A stretch of 64,000 bases of DNA from Alphaproteobacteria bacterium (GTDB lineage: Bacteria > Pseudomonadota > Alphaproteobacteria > Rhodobacterales > Rhodobacteraceae): the NCBI GenBank assembly GCA_030429105.1, contig JAUIDE010000001.1:1-64000 (forward strand), in the 5' to 3' direction. Under the pieces are notes generated by a model that saw only the letters and a program-made list of their open reading frames with translations, did no database searches and was not told the origin of the DNA. The stretch's first letter is position 1. Every line of letters starts with the position of its first letter. The translations under genes and the position numbers were made by a program. This document shows positions 51,525 through 61,664 of this stretch, one piece after another.

Positions 51525-53355
51525 GCGTGAAAATCGCGAAGAGGCGGCTTCGCGCATGAGTTGCGGACTCCGAAAATGCTTATGGATTCTAGCGCTATGC
51601 GCCGTTCCTTTCATGATGGATTCACCGTCTGCCGCGGGGGAGGGCGGCCTCGCCATGCACGGCGAACCGGCGCTGACGCCCGGATTCGCGCATCTCCCCC
51701 ATGCGAATCCGGAGGCGCCGAAGGGGGGCGCGATTCGCTTCGGGGAGGTCGGCGGCTTCGACAGCCTCAACCCCTTCATCGTGAAGGGGACGGCGCCCTG
51801 GCTCCTCCGCGGGCGGCTTTACGAATCGATGATGGGCCGGAACTGGGACGAACCCTTCACGCTCTATCCGCTCCTCGCCGAGAGCTGGGAGATCGGGCCC
51901 GGCGGCGCCTGGGTCGAGTTCGCGCTGAACCCGGAGGCGCGGTTTTCAGACGGCTCCCCGGTGACGGCGGAGGACGTCATCGTGTCGTTCGAGACGCTGG
52001 GCACGAAGGGTCGGCCGAATTTCCGCTCGATCTGGGCCAACGTGGCGCGCTGGGAGCGGACGGGGGAGCGGGCGCTCCGGTTCCATTTCGAGCGGCCGGA
52101 GCGGGAGGCGCCGTTGATCCTCGCGCTGATGCCGGTCTTTTCCCGCGCGGGGCTCAGCGGGGATTTCGCGGAGACGAGCTTCGCGCCGCCGCTCGGCTCC
52201 GGCCCCTACACGGTCGGCGCCTTCGAGCCCGGCCGCCGCATCGTCTTCCGCCGCGACCCTGACCATTGGGCGCGGGTCCTGCCGCTGATGCGCGGGCAGA
52301 ACAATTTCGACGAGGTGATCGTCGAGTATTTCCGCGACTCGAACGCCGTCTGGGAAGCGTTCAAGGCCGGGGCGATCGACGTCTACAAGGATGACGATCC
52401 GGCGCGGTGGGAGACGGGATACGACTTTCCGGCGGCGATCGACGGGCGGATCGTGAAGTCCGAGATTCCGCACGGGCGACCCTCGGGGATGCGCGGCTTC
52501 GTCTTCAACACGCGGCGCGACCTCTTCGCCGACATCCGCGTGCGCGAGGCGCTGACGCTGGCGCTCGATTTCGAATGGATCCGGCGCACGATGCTCTCCG
52601 GCGCCTATGAGCGGATCGAAAGCTATTTCGGCGGCTCGCCGCTCGCGCATTCCGGCGCGGCGGAGGGGCGGGAGCGGGCGATCCTCGCGCCCCACGCCGA
52701 CGCGCTCCCGGAAGGCGCGCTCGACGGCGCCGTAACCCAGCCCGTCTCGCGCGGGGACGGGCGGAACCGGGAGAATCTCCGCCGCGCAGCGGAATTGCTG
52801 GCGACGGCCGGCTGGCGGGCCGAGGGCGGCGTTTTGAAGGATGCTTCGGGCCGCCCCTTCGCCTTCGAAATCCTTCTTGGCCGGTCGGCGGACGAGCAGG
52901 TCTCCGGCGCCTGGGCGGAGGCGCTGAAGCGGCTCGGGATCGACGCGCGCATCCGGCTCGTCGACTCGGCGCAGTATCAGGCGCGGCGGAACGACTACGA
53001 TTTCGACGTGATGGTGAACGAATGGGCGCTCTCACTATCCCCCGGCGTCGAGCAACGCTTCTACTGGGGCGAGGCGGGCGTGGAGACGCCGGGGACGCGC
53101 AACTACATGGGCGTCGCCAACCCGGCGGTGGAGGCCGCGCTCGACGCGCTCGATGCGGCGGAGGACCGGGAGGGGTTCGAGGCGGCGGTCCGCGCGCTCG
53201 ACAGGGCGCTGACCTCGCTCCGCCTCGTCGCCCCCTTTTGGCACGCGCCGACGAGCCGGATCGCGCATGACGCCGGCCTGCGCTTTCCCAAGCGGACGCC
53301 GCTCTACGGGGACTGGATCGGCTTCCTGCCGGAAGTCTGGTGGCGGGAGGGGTAG
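51499..53355 (+). CDS. Peptide-type extracellular solute-binding protein, family 5 (YejA-like)
   Basis: A periplasmic binding protein of 618 residues. A hydrophobic signal stretch (CLWILALCAVPFMM) lies at about 26-40. LAMHGEPALTPGFAHLPHANPEAPKGG and FDSLNPFIVKGTAP are typical of YejA-like oligopeptide-binding proteins, as are RGFVFNTRRDLFADIRVREALTLALDFEW. GAGGTGA, a near-perfect anti-16S match, precedes the ATG at 51499; the ATG at 51556 would give a shorter leader. Permease and ATPase genes are not adjacent. Confidence 0.88.
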   Translation: MRHRGRFGKRENREEAASRMSCGLRKCLWILALCAVPFMMDSPSAAGEGGLAMHGEPALTPGFAHLPHANPEAPKGGAIRFGEVGGFDSLNPFIVKGTAPWLLRGRLYESMMGRNWDEPFTLYPLLAESWEIGPGGAWVEFALNPEARFSDGSPVTAEDVIVSFETLGTKGRPNFRSIWANVARWERTGERALRFHFERPEREAPLILALMPVFSRAGLSGDFAETSFAPPLGSGPYTVGAFEPGRRIVFRRDPDHWARVLPLMRGQNNFDEVIVEYFRDSNAVWEAFKAGAIDVYKDDDPARWETGYDFPAAIDGRIVKSEIPHGRPSGMRGFVFNTRRDLFADIRVREALTLALDFEWIRRTMLSGAYERIESYFGGSPLAHSGAAEGRERAILAPHADALPEGALDGAVTQPVSRGDGRNRENLRRAAELLATAGWRAEGGVLKDASGRPFAFEILLGRSADEQVSGAWAEALKRLGIDARIRLVDSAQYQARRNDYDFDVMVNEWALSLSPGVEQRFYWGEAGVETPGTRNYMGVANPAVEAALDALDAAEDREGFEAAVRALDRALTSLRLVAPFWHAPTSRIAHDAGLRFPKRTPLYGDWIGFLPEVWWREG

Positions 53356-53359
53356 GGCC

Positions 53360-54076
53360 CTATTCCACCAGCTCAGGCCGGCGCACGGCGTAGCCGGCCT
53401 CGAGCTCCGCGGTAGAGGGCGGGGAGACGAGCCCGGCCGAGATGACGAGCTTAGCGGCCTCCTCGACCGTCATATCGAGATAGACGACATCGGGCTTCGG
53501 CACGAAGAGGAGGAAGCCGGAGGTCGGGTTCGGCGTGGTGGGGAGAAAGACGCTCACCATCTGCGGCGTTCCGGCGCGCGCCGGTATCTCCCCCTTCGTG
53601 TCGGTCGAGACGAAGGCGATGGCCCAGAGCCCCTTGCGCGGATACTCGATCAGGCAGGCATGCTTGAAGGAGGTGGCGGACTGGCTGAGGATCGTTTCGG
53701 AGATCTGCTTCAGCGCGTTGTAAATGGAGCGGATGATCGGCATCCGTGCCACCATCCCCTCCCCGGCGCGCACGATCTGCCGGCCGAAGAAGTTCTTCGT
53801 GAGCCAGCCGATCAGCGCGGTGAACGCGAGGAAGACGATGACGCCGAAGCCCGGCACGTCCGAACCGAGATAGGTGCCCGGGTTGTAGGCCGCAGGCACC
53901 CAGGGGACAATCGACTGGTCGATGAAGGTGATGACCGTCCACGCAAGATAGACGGTAAGGCCGACGGGCGCGACGAGCACGATCCCGGCGAGGAAATTTC
54001 CGCGGAGACGCTGAAGAATGCTCCGTCTCGGGGGCCTCTCGATCAGTCGCGGCTTTCCGTCAGGCCCCGTCGCCAT
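53360..54076 (-). CDS. DUF502 family membrane protein
   Basis: A protein of 238 residues with two membrane helices, FLAGIVLVAPVGLTVYLAWTVITF and GFGVIVFLAFTALIGWL, followed by VRAGEGMVARMPIIRSIYNALKQI and a soluble C-terminal domain (MVSVFLPTTPNPTSGFLLFVP). This is the standard DUF502 pattern; function unknown. It lies 27 bp after the hydroxyacid dehydrogenase gene in the elongation-operon direction. Confidence 0.9.
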   Translation of the reverse strand: MATGPDGKPRLIERPPRRSILQRLRGNFLAGIVLVAPVGLTVYLAWTVITFIDQSIVPWVPAAYNPGTYLGSDVPGFGVIVFLAFTALIGWLTKNFFGRQIVRAGEGMVARMPIIRSIYNALKQISETILSQSATSFKHACLIEYPRKGLWAIAFVSTDTKGEIPARAGTPQMVSVFLPTTPNPTSGFLLFVPKPDVVYLDMTVEEAAKLVISAGLVSPPSTAELEAGYAVRRPELVE

Positions 54077-54103
54077 CTCGTCTCCTTCGCAGATGCGGGA
54101 TAT

Positions 54104-55051
54104 CTAGTATCCGCGTGACGGGTTAACAATGTTGAGAAGCGGCTCGCCGCGGATCATCCGACCGATCTGCTCCACGACCACCCGCGCCGCGTCCTCGGGC
54201 CGCGTCTCCGCCGCGATATGCGGCGTGACGGTGACGCGGGGATGCCGCCAGTAGGGGTGATCCGCCGGCAGCGGCTCCGTCACGAAGACGTCCAGCGTCG
54301 CATGGCCGACCTGCCCGGAGGCGAGCGCTGCGAGGAGCGCGTCGTCGTCGATCAGGGGCCCGCGGCCCGGGTTGACGATGCAGGCGCCGCTGGGCAGGAG
54401 CGCGAGCGTCTCCGCGTTCAGCACATGCCTCGTCTCCGCCGTCGAGGGCAGGATCGTGACGAGTATCTCGGAGCGGGCGAGGATTTCCCGCAAGCCCGCC
54501 TCGCCATGAAGGCAGAGCACACCTTCCACATCCTTCGGCGAACGGCTCCAGCCCGCCACGTCGAAGCGGAGCCGGGCCAGCATGCCGGCGGCGTCGGCCC
54601 CGAGCGCGCCGAGGCCGAGCACGCCGACCTTGCGGTTGCGTGAGAGGGGGGGGACGACCGGCTCCCACCGACCTTCCGCGCTCTGACGGATATGGCGGTC
54701 GATGTCGAGGTGATGGCGGAGGACATGGCCGCAGATGTAATCCGTCATGCCCTCGGTCAGACCCGGCTCCACCATGCGGCAGAGGACGGGCCCGTGGGGC
54801 AGTGTCGGGTTGCCGAGAAAGCTCTCCACCCCGGCCCAGATGCTCTGGATCACGCGCGCGCCCTTGTAGGGCGCAAGGTCCTTCGTCCCCTGAACCGGGT
54901 TGAGCACCAGCATCTCCACCGCCTCCGGCGGGACGGCTTCCGCATCGAGATGCAGGGTGAAGGGGATGGAAAGCTCCTCCCCGATCCGCGTCAGATGCGG
55001 GGCCCAGGCCGCCGCCTGTTCGGGCGAGGTGGAGAAGAGAACATGCGTCAA
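54104..55051 (-). CDS. D-2-hydroxyacid dehydrogenase (glyoxylate/hydroxypyruvate reductase A type), TTG start
   Basis: An NAD(P)-dependent enzyme of 315 residues. KVGVLGLGALGADAAGML is the nucleotide-binding site; NPGRGPLIDDDAL, the Glu in FVTEPLPADHPYW and VTPHIAAET (His) complete the active site. The substrate is probably glyoxylate or hydroxypyruvate. The family N terminus begins at a TTG at 55051, which has AGGAG eight bases upstream; no ATG is suitable. It starts 4 bp after the rodA stop, so it is translated with the cell-elongation genes. Confidence 0.88.
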   Translation of the reverse strand: MTHVLFSTSPEQAAAWAPHLTRIGEELSIPFTLHLDAEAVPPEAVEMLVLNPVQGTKDLAPYKGARVIQSIWAGVESFLGNPTLPHGPVLCRMVEPGLTEGMTDYICGHVLRHHLDIDRHIRQSAEGRWEPVVPPLSRNRKVGVLGLGALGADAAGMLARLRFDVAGWSRSPKDVEGVLCLHGEAGLREILARSEILVTILPSTAETRHVLNAETLALLPSGACIVNPGRGPLIDDDALLAALASGQVGHATLDVFVTEPLPADHPYWRHPRVTVTPHIAAETRPEDAARVVVEQIGRMIRGEPLLNIVNPSRGY

Positions 55052-55055
55052 GGCG

Positions 55056-56201
55056 TCAGCTCCTGCGATGGATATGCGCGCTCTGGATGAGGCCGAAGGC
55101 GAACAGGAGCACAAGCATCGCCGAACCGCCATAGGAGACGAGCGGCAGCGGCACGCCCACCACCGGCATCAGACCCACCACCATGCCGACATTCACGGCG
55201 AAATAGAGGAAGAAGGTCAGCGTCAGCCCCCCGGTCAGAAGGGAGCCGAACCGGTCCCGGTTCGAGGCCATGGAGGCGAAGCCGAAGACCAGGACGAGCG
55301 CATAGAGCGCGAGGAGAGAGCCCGCGCCGATGAAGCCGAATTCCTCCGCCAGCGTCGTGAAGATGAAGTCGGTGTGCTTCTCGGGGAGAAAGTTGAGCCG
55401 GCTCTGCGTCCCCTCCATAAAGCCGCGCCCGGAAAAGCCGCCGGAGCCGAGCGCAATGGTCGATTGCGTGATGTGATAGCCGGCGCCGAGCGGGTCCTGG
55501 GAGGGGTCGAGGAAGGTCTCGATCCGGCGGAACTGATAATCCTTGAGCAACTGCCACTCCGTCCCGCGCGAGGCGAAGACGAGCGAGACGAGCCCCGCCG
55601 CTCCGGCGGCTCCCGCGGCGAAATACCAGAGCGAGACGCCGGCGAGGAACATCACCCCCGCGCCGCCCGCAGCGAGCAGGATCGCGGTGCCAAGATCGGG
55701 CTGCATCAGAACCAGCGCCATCGGCGTGAGGATGAGAATGAGCGGCGGCAGGAGCCAGAAGGGCCGGGAGACCTTCTCGGGCGGGAGCCATGCATAATAG
55801 GCGGCGAGAGCGAGAACGAGGGCGACCTTCATCACCTCCGAAGGCTGAAGGCGGATCGGCCCGAGCGCGATCCAGCGCTGTGCGCCCATCCCCGTCACGC
55901 CCACGAACTCCACCGCCGCGACGAGCGCGAGCGCTCCGGCGTAGACGAGCGGGGAGACGGCCTTCCAGAACCGGATGTCGATCATGGCGACGATCAGGAG
56001 CCCGGCGAAGCCGACCGCGAAGCGGAGCATCTGCGGCCGCGCCCAGGGTTCGAGGCTGCCGCCGGCGACCGAGAAGAGCATCAGGAAGCCGACGGCGGCG
56101 ATGGCGGCGACGAGGAGCAGGAGCGCCCAGTTGAGCCGCAGGACCCGCGCCCAGAGGCCGAGCCGCTCCCCCTTTCGCGCGGGCCGGAGGGCGAGGCTCA
56201 T
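55056..56201 (-). CDS. rodA: Peptidoglycan glycosyltransferase RodA
   Basis: A SEDS-family polymerase of 381 residues with about ten membrane helices, making glycan strands of the lateral wall together with PBP2. Conserved pieces are RLQPSEVMKVALVLALA, LVLMQPDLGTAILL with the catalytic Asp region, and MPVVGVPLPLVSYGGSAML near the C terminus. Its ATG at 56201 overlaps the mrdA stop by 4 bp. Confidence 0.96.
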   Translation of the reverse strand: MSLALRPARKGERLGLWARVLRLNWALLLLVAAIAAVGFLMLFSVAGGSLEPWARPQMLRFAVGFAGLLIVAMIDIRFWKAVSPLVYAGALALVAAVEFVGVTGMGAQRWIALGPIRLQPSEVMKVALVLALAAYYAWLPPEKVSRPFWLLPPLILILTPMALVLMQPDLGTAILLAAGGAGVMFLAGVSLWYFAAGAAGAAGLVSLVFASRGTEWQLLKDYQFRRIETFLDPSQDPLGAGYHITQSTIALGSGGFSGRGFMEGTQSRLNFLPEKHTDFIFTTLAEEFGFIGAGSLLALYALVLVFGFASMASNRDRFGSLLTGGLTLTFFLYFAVNVGMVVGLMPVVGVPLPLVSYGGSAMLVLLFAFGLIQSAHIHRRS

Positions 56202-58156
56202 GCGCGGTTCCGCGGCGTCTCCGCCGCATCGTCCGGCGTGAGACGTTCCTGTTCCCGCCGCTCCTCGATCTCGCGCCGCTCCTCGGGCGGATAGGCGCGG
56301 AGCGGCGGCTCCCCGCCATAGAGCGCGCGCATCATGATGTCCCGCGCGATGGGCGCGGCGGCGCGGGAGCCGCCGCCGCCATGCTCCACCACCGTCGCGA
56401 TGGCGTAGCGTGGCTGCTCCCAGGGCGCGAAGGCGACGAAGAGCGCATGGTCCCGCCGGTTCCAGGGCAGGTCTTCGTTGCGGGTGACGCCGCGGGCGCG
56501 TTCCGCCATCGTGATGCGGCGCACCTGGCTCGTGCCGGTCTTGCCGGCCATCAGCATCGCCTCGTCGGCGATGCGGCTGCGCCAGGCCGTGCCGCCGGGT
56601 TCGGAGGAGACGGCGAACATCCCCTCCCGCACCAGCCGCAGATGCGCGGCGGAGACGCCGAGCGGCGCGGGCTCCGGCGCCGGCGCGGGCCGGCCTCCCA
56701 CCGTGCGTACGAGCCGCGGCGCGACCATCCGCCCGTCCCCCCCCAGCCGCGCCGTCATCACCGCAAGCTGGAGCGGGCTTGAGAGGACATAACCCTGCCC
56801 GATGCCGACATTGAGCGTGTCGCCGAGCTGCCAGCTCTCGCCATGCCGGGCGAGCTTCCAGGCCCGCGTGGGCGCGATCCCGTCCCGCACCGCGGTCATC
56901 TCCAGCGCCGGGGCCGGGCCGAGGCCGAAGCGCACCGCCATTTCCGAGACCCGGTCCACGCCGACGCGCCGGGCCATCTCGTAGAAATAGACGTCGCAGG
57001 AGGACTTGATCGACTCCTTCAGGTTCACATGGCCGTGGCCGCCGCGCTTCCAGCAATGGAAGATCCGGTCCCCGAGCTTGTAGCCGCCGTTGCAGAACAC
57101 GGTTTCGCCGGGGCCGGCGACCCCGGCCTCGAGCGCGGCGAGCGCGACGATCATCTTGAAGGTGGAGCCGGGCGGATACTGGCCGGAAACGGCCTTGTTC
57201 GCGAGGGGGCGGTATTCGTCCTCCAGCAGGGTGGTCCATTCGGCTTGGCTGATCCCGGTCACGAACTTGTTCGGGTCGAAGCCGGGGGTGGAGGCGAGGG
57301 CCAGGATGTCCCCGCTCTCGATCTCCATCACCACGGTCGCCGCGCTCTCCCCCTCCATACGCCTGAGGGCGTAGCGCTGGAGGTCGAGGTCGATGGTGAG
57401 GCCGATATCGGCGCCCGGCGCGCCGGGCTTGCGGTCGATCTCCCGGATCACGCGGCCGACGGCGTTGACCTCGATCCGGCTCGCGCCGGCCGAGCCGCGG
57501 AGCACGGGCTCGAGCGCGCGTTCCACGCCGTTCTTGCCGATATGGAAGTCGGGGATCTGGAAGAGCGGATCGTCGGCATCCTCCCGGTCCTTGTCGATCT
57601 CGGCGAAGCGGGCGACATAGCCGAGCACATGGCCGAGCTTCTCCCCCTCCGGATAATGCCGGCTGAGGCCGACTTCCGGCGTCACGCCGGGCAGGGCCGG
57701 GGCGTTGGCGTTGACGCGGGCGAAGGTCTCCCAATCCAGATTCTCGGCCACCGTGACGGGAACGAAGGCGCTCTTGGAACGGATCTCGCGCAGGGCGCGG
57801 CTGCGCTGATGGGGCGGAATGTCGATGAGGCGCGCCAGTTCGTCCAGCACCGCCTCCACGTCCCCCGCCTGCTCGCGCACGAGGACGACGCGGTAATTCT
57901 GCCGGTTGAGCGCGAGGGGGCGGCCCTTCCGGTCGAAGATCTCGCCGCGCGCGGGCGGCAGGAGGCGGACGTTGATCCGGTTCTCCTCCGCCATCAGGAG
58001 GTATTCGTCCGCCGAGTCGATCTGCAGCGCCTTCAGCCGCCAGAAGAGCGCGCCCATCACCGCCGCCTGCGCGCCGAGGAGGAGGGCGCCGCGGCGGCTG
58101 ATGCGGGGCGGGGCCCCGGGTCGCGACGCGTCCTTCCGGAAGGAGAAGCGGCTCAT
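56198..58156 (-). CDS. mrdA: Penicillin-binding protein 2
   Basis: The elongasome transpeptidase, 652 residues: an N-terminal membrane helix, pedestal domain with PPARGEIFDRKGRPLA, and transpeptidase domain with YPPGSTFKMI (active Ser), SSCD and KTGTSQVRR. It cross-links peptidoglycan in the periplasm together with RodA. The ATG at 58156 matches the family start; the track's 852-residue version includes a shadow of mreD. It overlaps mreD and rodA by 4 bp each. Confidence 0.97.
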   Translation of the reverse strand: MSRFSFRKDASRPGAPPRISRRGALLLGAQAAVMGALFWRLKALQIDSADEYLLMAEENRINVRLLPPARGEIFDRKGRPLALNRQNYRVVLVREQAGDVEAVLDELARLIDIPPHQRSRALREIRSKSAFVPVTVAENLDWETFARVNANAPALPGVTPEVGLSRHYPEGEKLGHVLGYVARFAEIDKDREDADDPLFQIPDFHIGKNGVERALEPVLRGSAGASRIEVNAVGRVIREIDRKPGAPGADIGLTIDLDLQRYALRRMEGESAATVVMEIESGDILALASTPGFDPNKFVTGISQAEWTTLLEDEYRPLANKAVSGQYPPGSTFKMIVALAALEAGVAGPGETVFCNGGYKLGDRIFHCWKRGGHGHVNLKESIKSSCDVYFYEMARRVGVDRVSEMAVRFGLGPAPALEMTAVRDGIAPTRAWKLARHGESWQLGDTLNVGIGQGYVLSSPLQLAVMTARLGGDGRMVAPRLVRTVGGRPAPAPEPAPLGVSAAHLRLVREGMFAVSSEPGGTAWRSRIADEAMLMAGKTGTSQVRRITMAERARGVTRNEDLPWNRRDHALFVAFAPWEQPRYAIATVVEHGGGGSRAAAPIARDIMMRALYGGEPPLRAYPPEERREIEERREQERLTPDDAAETPRNRA

Positions 58157-58695
58157 CGCGCCCGCCCGATCAGCCGGTGGTTCTCCACCGCCTCGCCGCC
58201 GATCCGCAGGAGGTGGACCAGCAGGACCCGAACCGCCAGCGCCGCCGCGAAGGTCGAGATCGCGCCGAGCGCCAGCACCGAAAGCGGCGGCGAGGGCGCG
58301 AAGAGCGCCGTCATCGCCACGAGGTGTGCGAAGGGGAGGAGCAGCGAGAGGGCCGCCAGCGCCCCCGCCTCCGCGAGCGGGGAGCGGATGAAGCGGTCCC
58401 GATGGAAGCGGAGATATTCCGCCGCGGCCCAGAGCGTCAGCGCGCCGAGCCCGGCCGGCCCGCCGCCCAGCACGTCCCGGGCGAGGCCGAGGACAAGGAT
58501 GAGCGCAGCGGGCGAGGAGGAGGGGCGGCGCACCGCGAAACAGGCGACGACGCCGAAGAGGAGATCGGGCGCTGGCCAGGCGGCGGCACGCGCGTCGATC
58601 GGCGCGAGGCCGATCAGAATCGCGAGCCAACCCAGCGCGGCGAGCGCGGCCATCCCGGCGAGGCGGGCGGGGCGAGAGGCGTTCCCCGCCATCAA
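58153..58695 (-). CDS. mreD: Rod shape-determining protein MreD
   Basis: An inner-membrane protein of 180 residues with five to six hydrophobic helices. RDVLGGGPAGLGALTLWAAAEYL is the recognisable family element. It links MreC to the elongation complex. It overlaps mreC and mrdA by 4 bp on either side. Confidence 0.88.
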   Translation of the reverse strand: MMAGNASRPARLAGMAALAALGWLAILIGLAPIDARAAAWPAPDLLFGVVACFAVRRPSSSPAALILVLGLARDVLGGGPAGLGALTLWAAAEYLRFHRDRFIRSPLAEAGALAALSLLLPFAHLVAMTALFAPSPPLSVLALGAISTFAAALAVRVLLVHLLRIGGEAVENHRLIGRAR

Positions 58696-59642
58696 TCCGC
58701 CCCCGCCTGACCGAGCAGCGGCGCATCCGGCGCGCCCGGCGCGGCGCCCTCCGCATCGCCGGGCTCCGCGGGGCTTTCGCGGGGCGCGATCAGGCCGCCC
58801 GGCGTGTCGATCCGCGTCGAGGGGCGATAGAGGAGGATGCGCACGAATTCGAGCCGCTCGTAATCCGCGGCGACCTGCACCCGCGCGCCGTATTCGCCGA
58901 CGACAGCCACGCGCCCTACGGGGAGATCCGGCGGGAACACGCCGCCATCGCCTGTCGTCACCACCTGGTCGCCGGGCGCGACGCCTGCGAGGGCGTCGAG
59001 GAAGCTGAGCCGAGGCGAATCCGAGTTCTCGCCCGAGAGGATCGCCCGCCGCCCGGAGGGCAGGACCTTCACGGGAACACGGCTGTTGAAGTCGGTAAGA
59101 AGGAGCACGCGCGAGGCCCGCCGCCCGACGCCGACGACGCGGCCCACAAGCCCTTCTCCGTCCACCGCTGCGGCGCCGTCGATCACGCCGTCATCGGCTC
59201 CGATGTTCAGGAGCGCTGACTGCGCGAAGGGGCTCCCGCTGTCCGCGATCACCTCGCCGGCGACAAAGCCGGTGCGGGAGCCGAGGCGGAGGTTGTTGAG
59301 CGCGCGAAGCTGCGCGTTTTCCCGCTCCAGCTGCTGCGCCGTCTCCCGCCACGCGCGAAGACGCTGGATTTCCGCCCTAAGCTCCCGGTTCCGCTCATGA
59401 ACGCGCGTGAAGTCCCGGAAGTCCGCCGCCATGTCGGAGACCGCGCCGATCGGGTCCGCCGTCATTTCGACCGAGGGCGTCGCCCAGTCCGCAAGGCTCA
59501 TGCGCAGGCGTTCGAGCCGCGGGCTGTCCGCCCGCCAGAGGACGAGGAGCGCGAGCGAGAGGAGGACGAGCGCGACGATCAGGCCGCGGCGCAGGAGCCG
59601 CCCGAATTCCGCTCCGATGTCCTCCCGCTCCCGCGCGGCCAT
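58692..59642 (-). CDS. mreC: Rod shape-determining protein MreC
   Basis: A bitopic periplasmic protein of 316 residues with one membrane helix (LIVALVLLSLALLVLWRA), a coiled coil (HERNRELRAEIQRLRAWRETAQQLERENAQL) and the beta-domain (VVGVGRRASRVLLLTDFNSRVPV, GDQVVTTGDGGVFPPDLPVG). The Pro/Ala-rich tail beyond residue 285 is variable. It activates PBP2 in the elongation complex. It lies 36 bp after mreB. Confidence 0.95.
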   Translation of the reverse strand: MAAREREDIGAEFGRLLRRGLIVALVLLSLALLVLWRADSPRLERLRMSLADWATPSVEMTADPIGAVSDMAADFRDFTRVHERNRELRAEIQRLRAWRETAQQLERENAQLRALNNLRLGSRTGFVAGEVIADSGSPFAQSALLNIGADDGVIDGAAAVDGEGLVGRVVGVGRRASRVLLLTDFNSRVPVKVLPSGRRAILSGENSDSPRLSFLDALAGVAPGDQVVTTGDGGVFPPDLPVGRVAVVGEYGARVQVAADYERLEFVRILLYRPSTRIDTPGGLIAPRESPAEPGDAEGAAPGAPDAPLLGQAGAD

Positions 59643-59678
59643 CCCTGTTCCTCCCGCGGGGCGCCCCGGCGCCCGGCG

Positions 59679-60854
<1,176 letters not shown>

Positions 60855-60900
60855 TCACGGTATCGCAAGGTTGGTTAACAGAGTTTGACCGGGCGCGCCA

Positions 60901-61323
60901 TCACTGGAAACGATCCGCGAGCGCGGCGAGGCCGATCTCGAAGAGGACCCCGACGAGCTCGTCCGCCTCGCGCTCCCGCCCCTCCGGCGGCTCGAACCGG
61001 GCCGACCAGAAGACGTGGCAGCCGCCCGTCTCCGCCACGCAGGCGAGGGTCGCGCGAAAGTCGGAGAGCGCCAGCGGCCCCTCGACCGTCTCGTAGGCGT
61101 AGCGCAGCAGCCCCGTCTCGATCAGACGGTCGAAATACTGTTCGCCTTCGCTCGTGCTCAGCCGACGGTAGCGCTCGCCGTCGATCTCCGTCGGTTCGGC
61201 GGCTGCGAATGCGGGGTGCCAGCCCGCCACGCCGTCGAAATCGCCGATCGCCCGCCACACGTCTTCCGGCGGGGCGGAAAGGCGGATCATGCGCGTCACG
61301 CGGTCATGTGAACTGTCGGTCAT
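60901..61323 (-). CDS. SRPBCC family protein (polyketide cyclase/dehydrase-like)
   Basis: A START-like-fold protein of 140 residues: IRLSAPPEDVWRAIGDFDGVAGWHPAF is the typical opening, followed by YETVEGPLALSDFRATL and a C-terminal helix. Such proteins bind small hydrophobic ligands; no reaction can be assigned. The ATG at 61323 was chosen because the 37 extra residues in the track are Arg-rich shadow. It lies between mreB and phhB as a single gene. Confidence 0.82.
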   Translation of the reverse strand: MTDSSHDRVTRMIRLSAPPEDVWRAIGDFDGVAGWHPAFAAAEPTEIDGERYRRLSTSEGEQYFDRLIETGLLRYAYETVEGPLALSDFRATLACVAETGGCHVFWSARFEPPEGREREADELVGVLFEIGLAALADRFQ

Positions 61324-61363
61324 CCAAGAAGGATAGCACGCCGCAGATGATTCCCGGAGGAAT

Positions 61364-61663
61364 TCACCCCCTCGCCAGCGCGTCCATCTTCCGCGCCAGC
61401 GCGAGGTCGAGCTGGGTGAGGCCCTTCGCGTCATGCGTCGTCAGCGTCACCTCGACGGTTCCGTAGACATTGGACCATTCCGGGTGATGGTCCATCTTCT
61501 CCGCCTCCAGCGCCACAGCGCTCATCCAGCCCCAGGCGCGCACGAAATTCTTGAAGCGGAAGGTCTTCTTAAGCGCGTCCCGCTCCGGCTCGTGCGCCCA
61601 GGAGGCGGCGGCGAGGGCGGGGAGGGCGGCCTCCCGCTCGGCGTCGGTCAGCTTGGCGGCCAT
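61364..61663 (-). CDS. phhB: Pterin-4a-carbinolamine dehydratase
   Basis: An enzyme of 99 residues that dehydrates 4a-hydroxytetrahydrobiopterin. The active-site signature KMDHHPEWSNVYGTVEVTLTTHD is complete, with the His-His-Pro core. No phenylalanine hydroxylase gene is present here. The ATG at 61663 matches the family start. It lies 1 bp after the acyltransferase stop. Confidence 0.95.
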   Translation of the reverse strand: MAAKLTDAEREAALPALAAASWAHEPERDALKKTFRFKNFVRAWGWMSAVALEAEKMDHHPEWSNVYGTVEVTLTTHDAKGLTQLDLALARKMDALARG

Positions 61664-61664
61664 G

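Noticed and set aside
56198-58756. 852-residue extension of PBP2
   Set aside because: The extra 200 residues are a shadow of mreD; the normal PBP2 N terminus begins at 58156.
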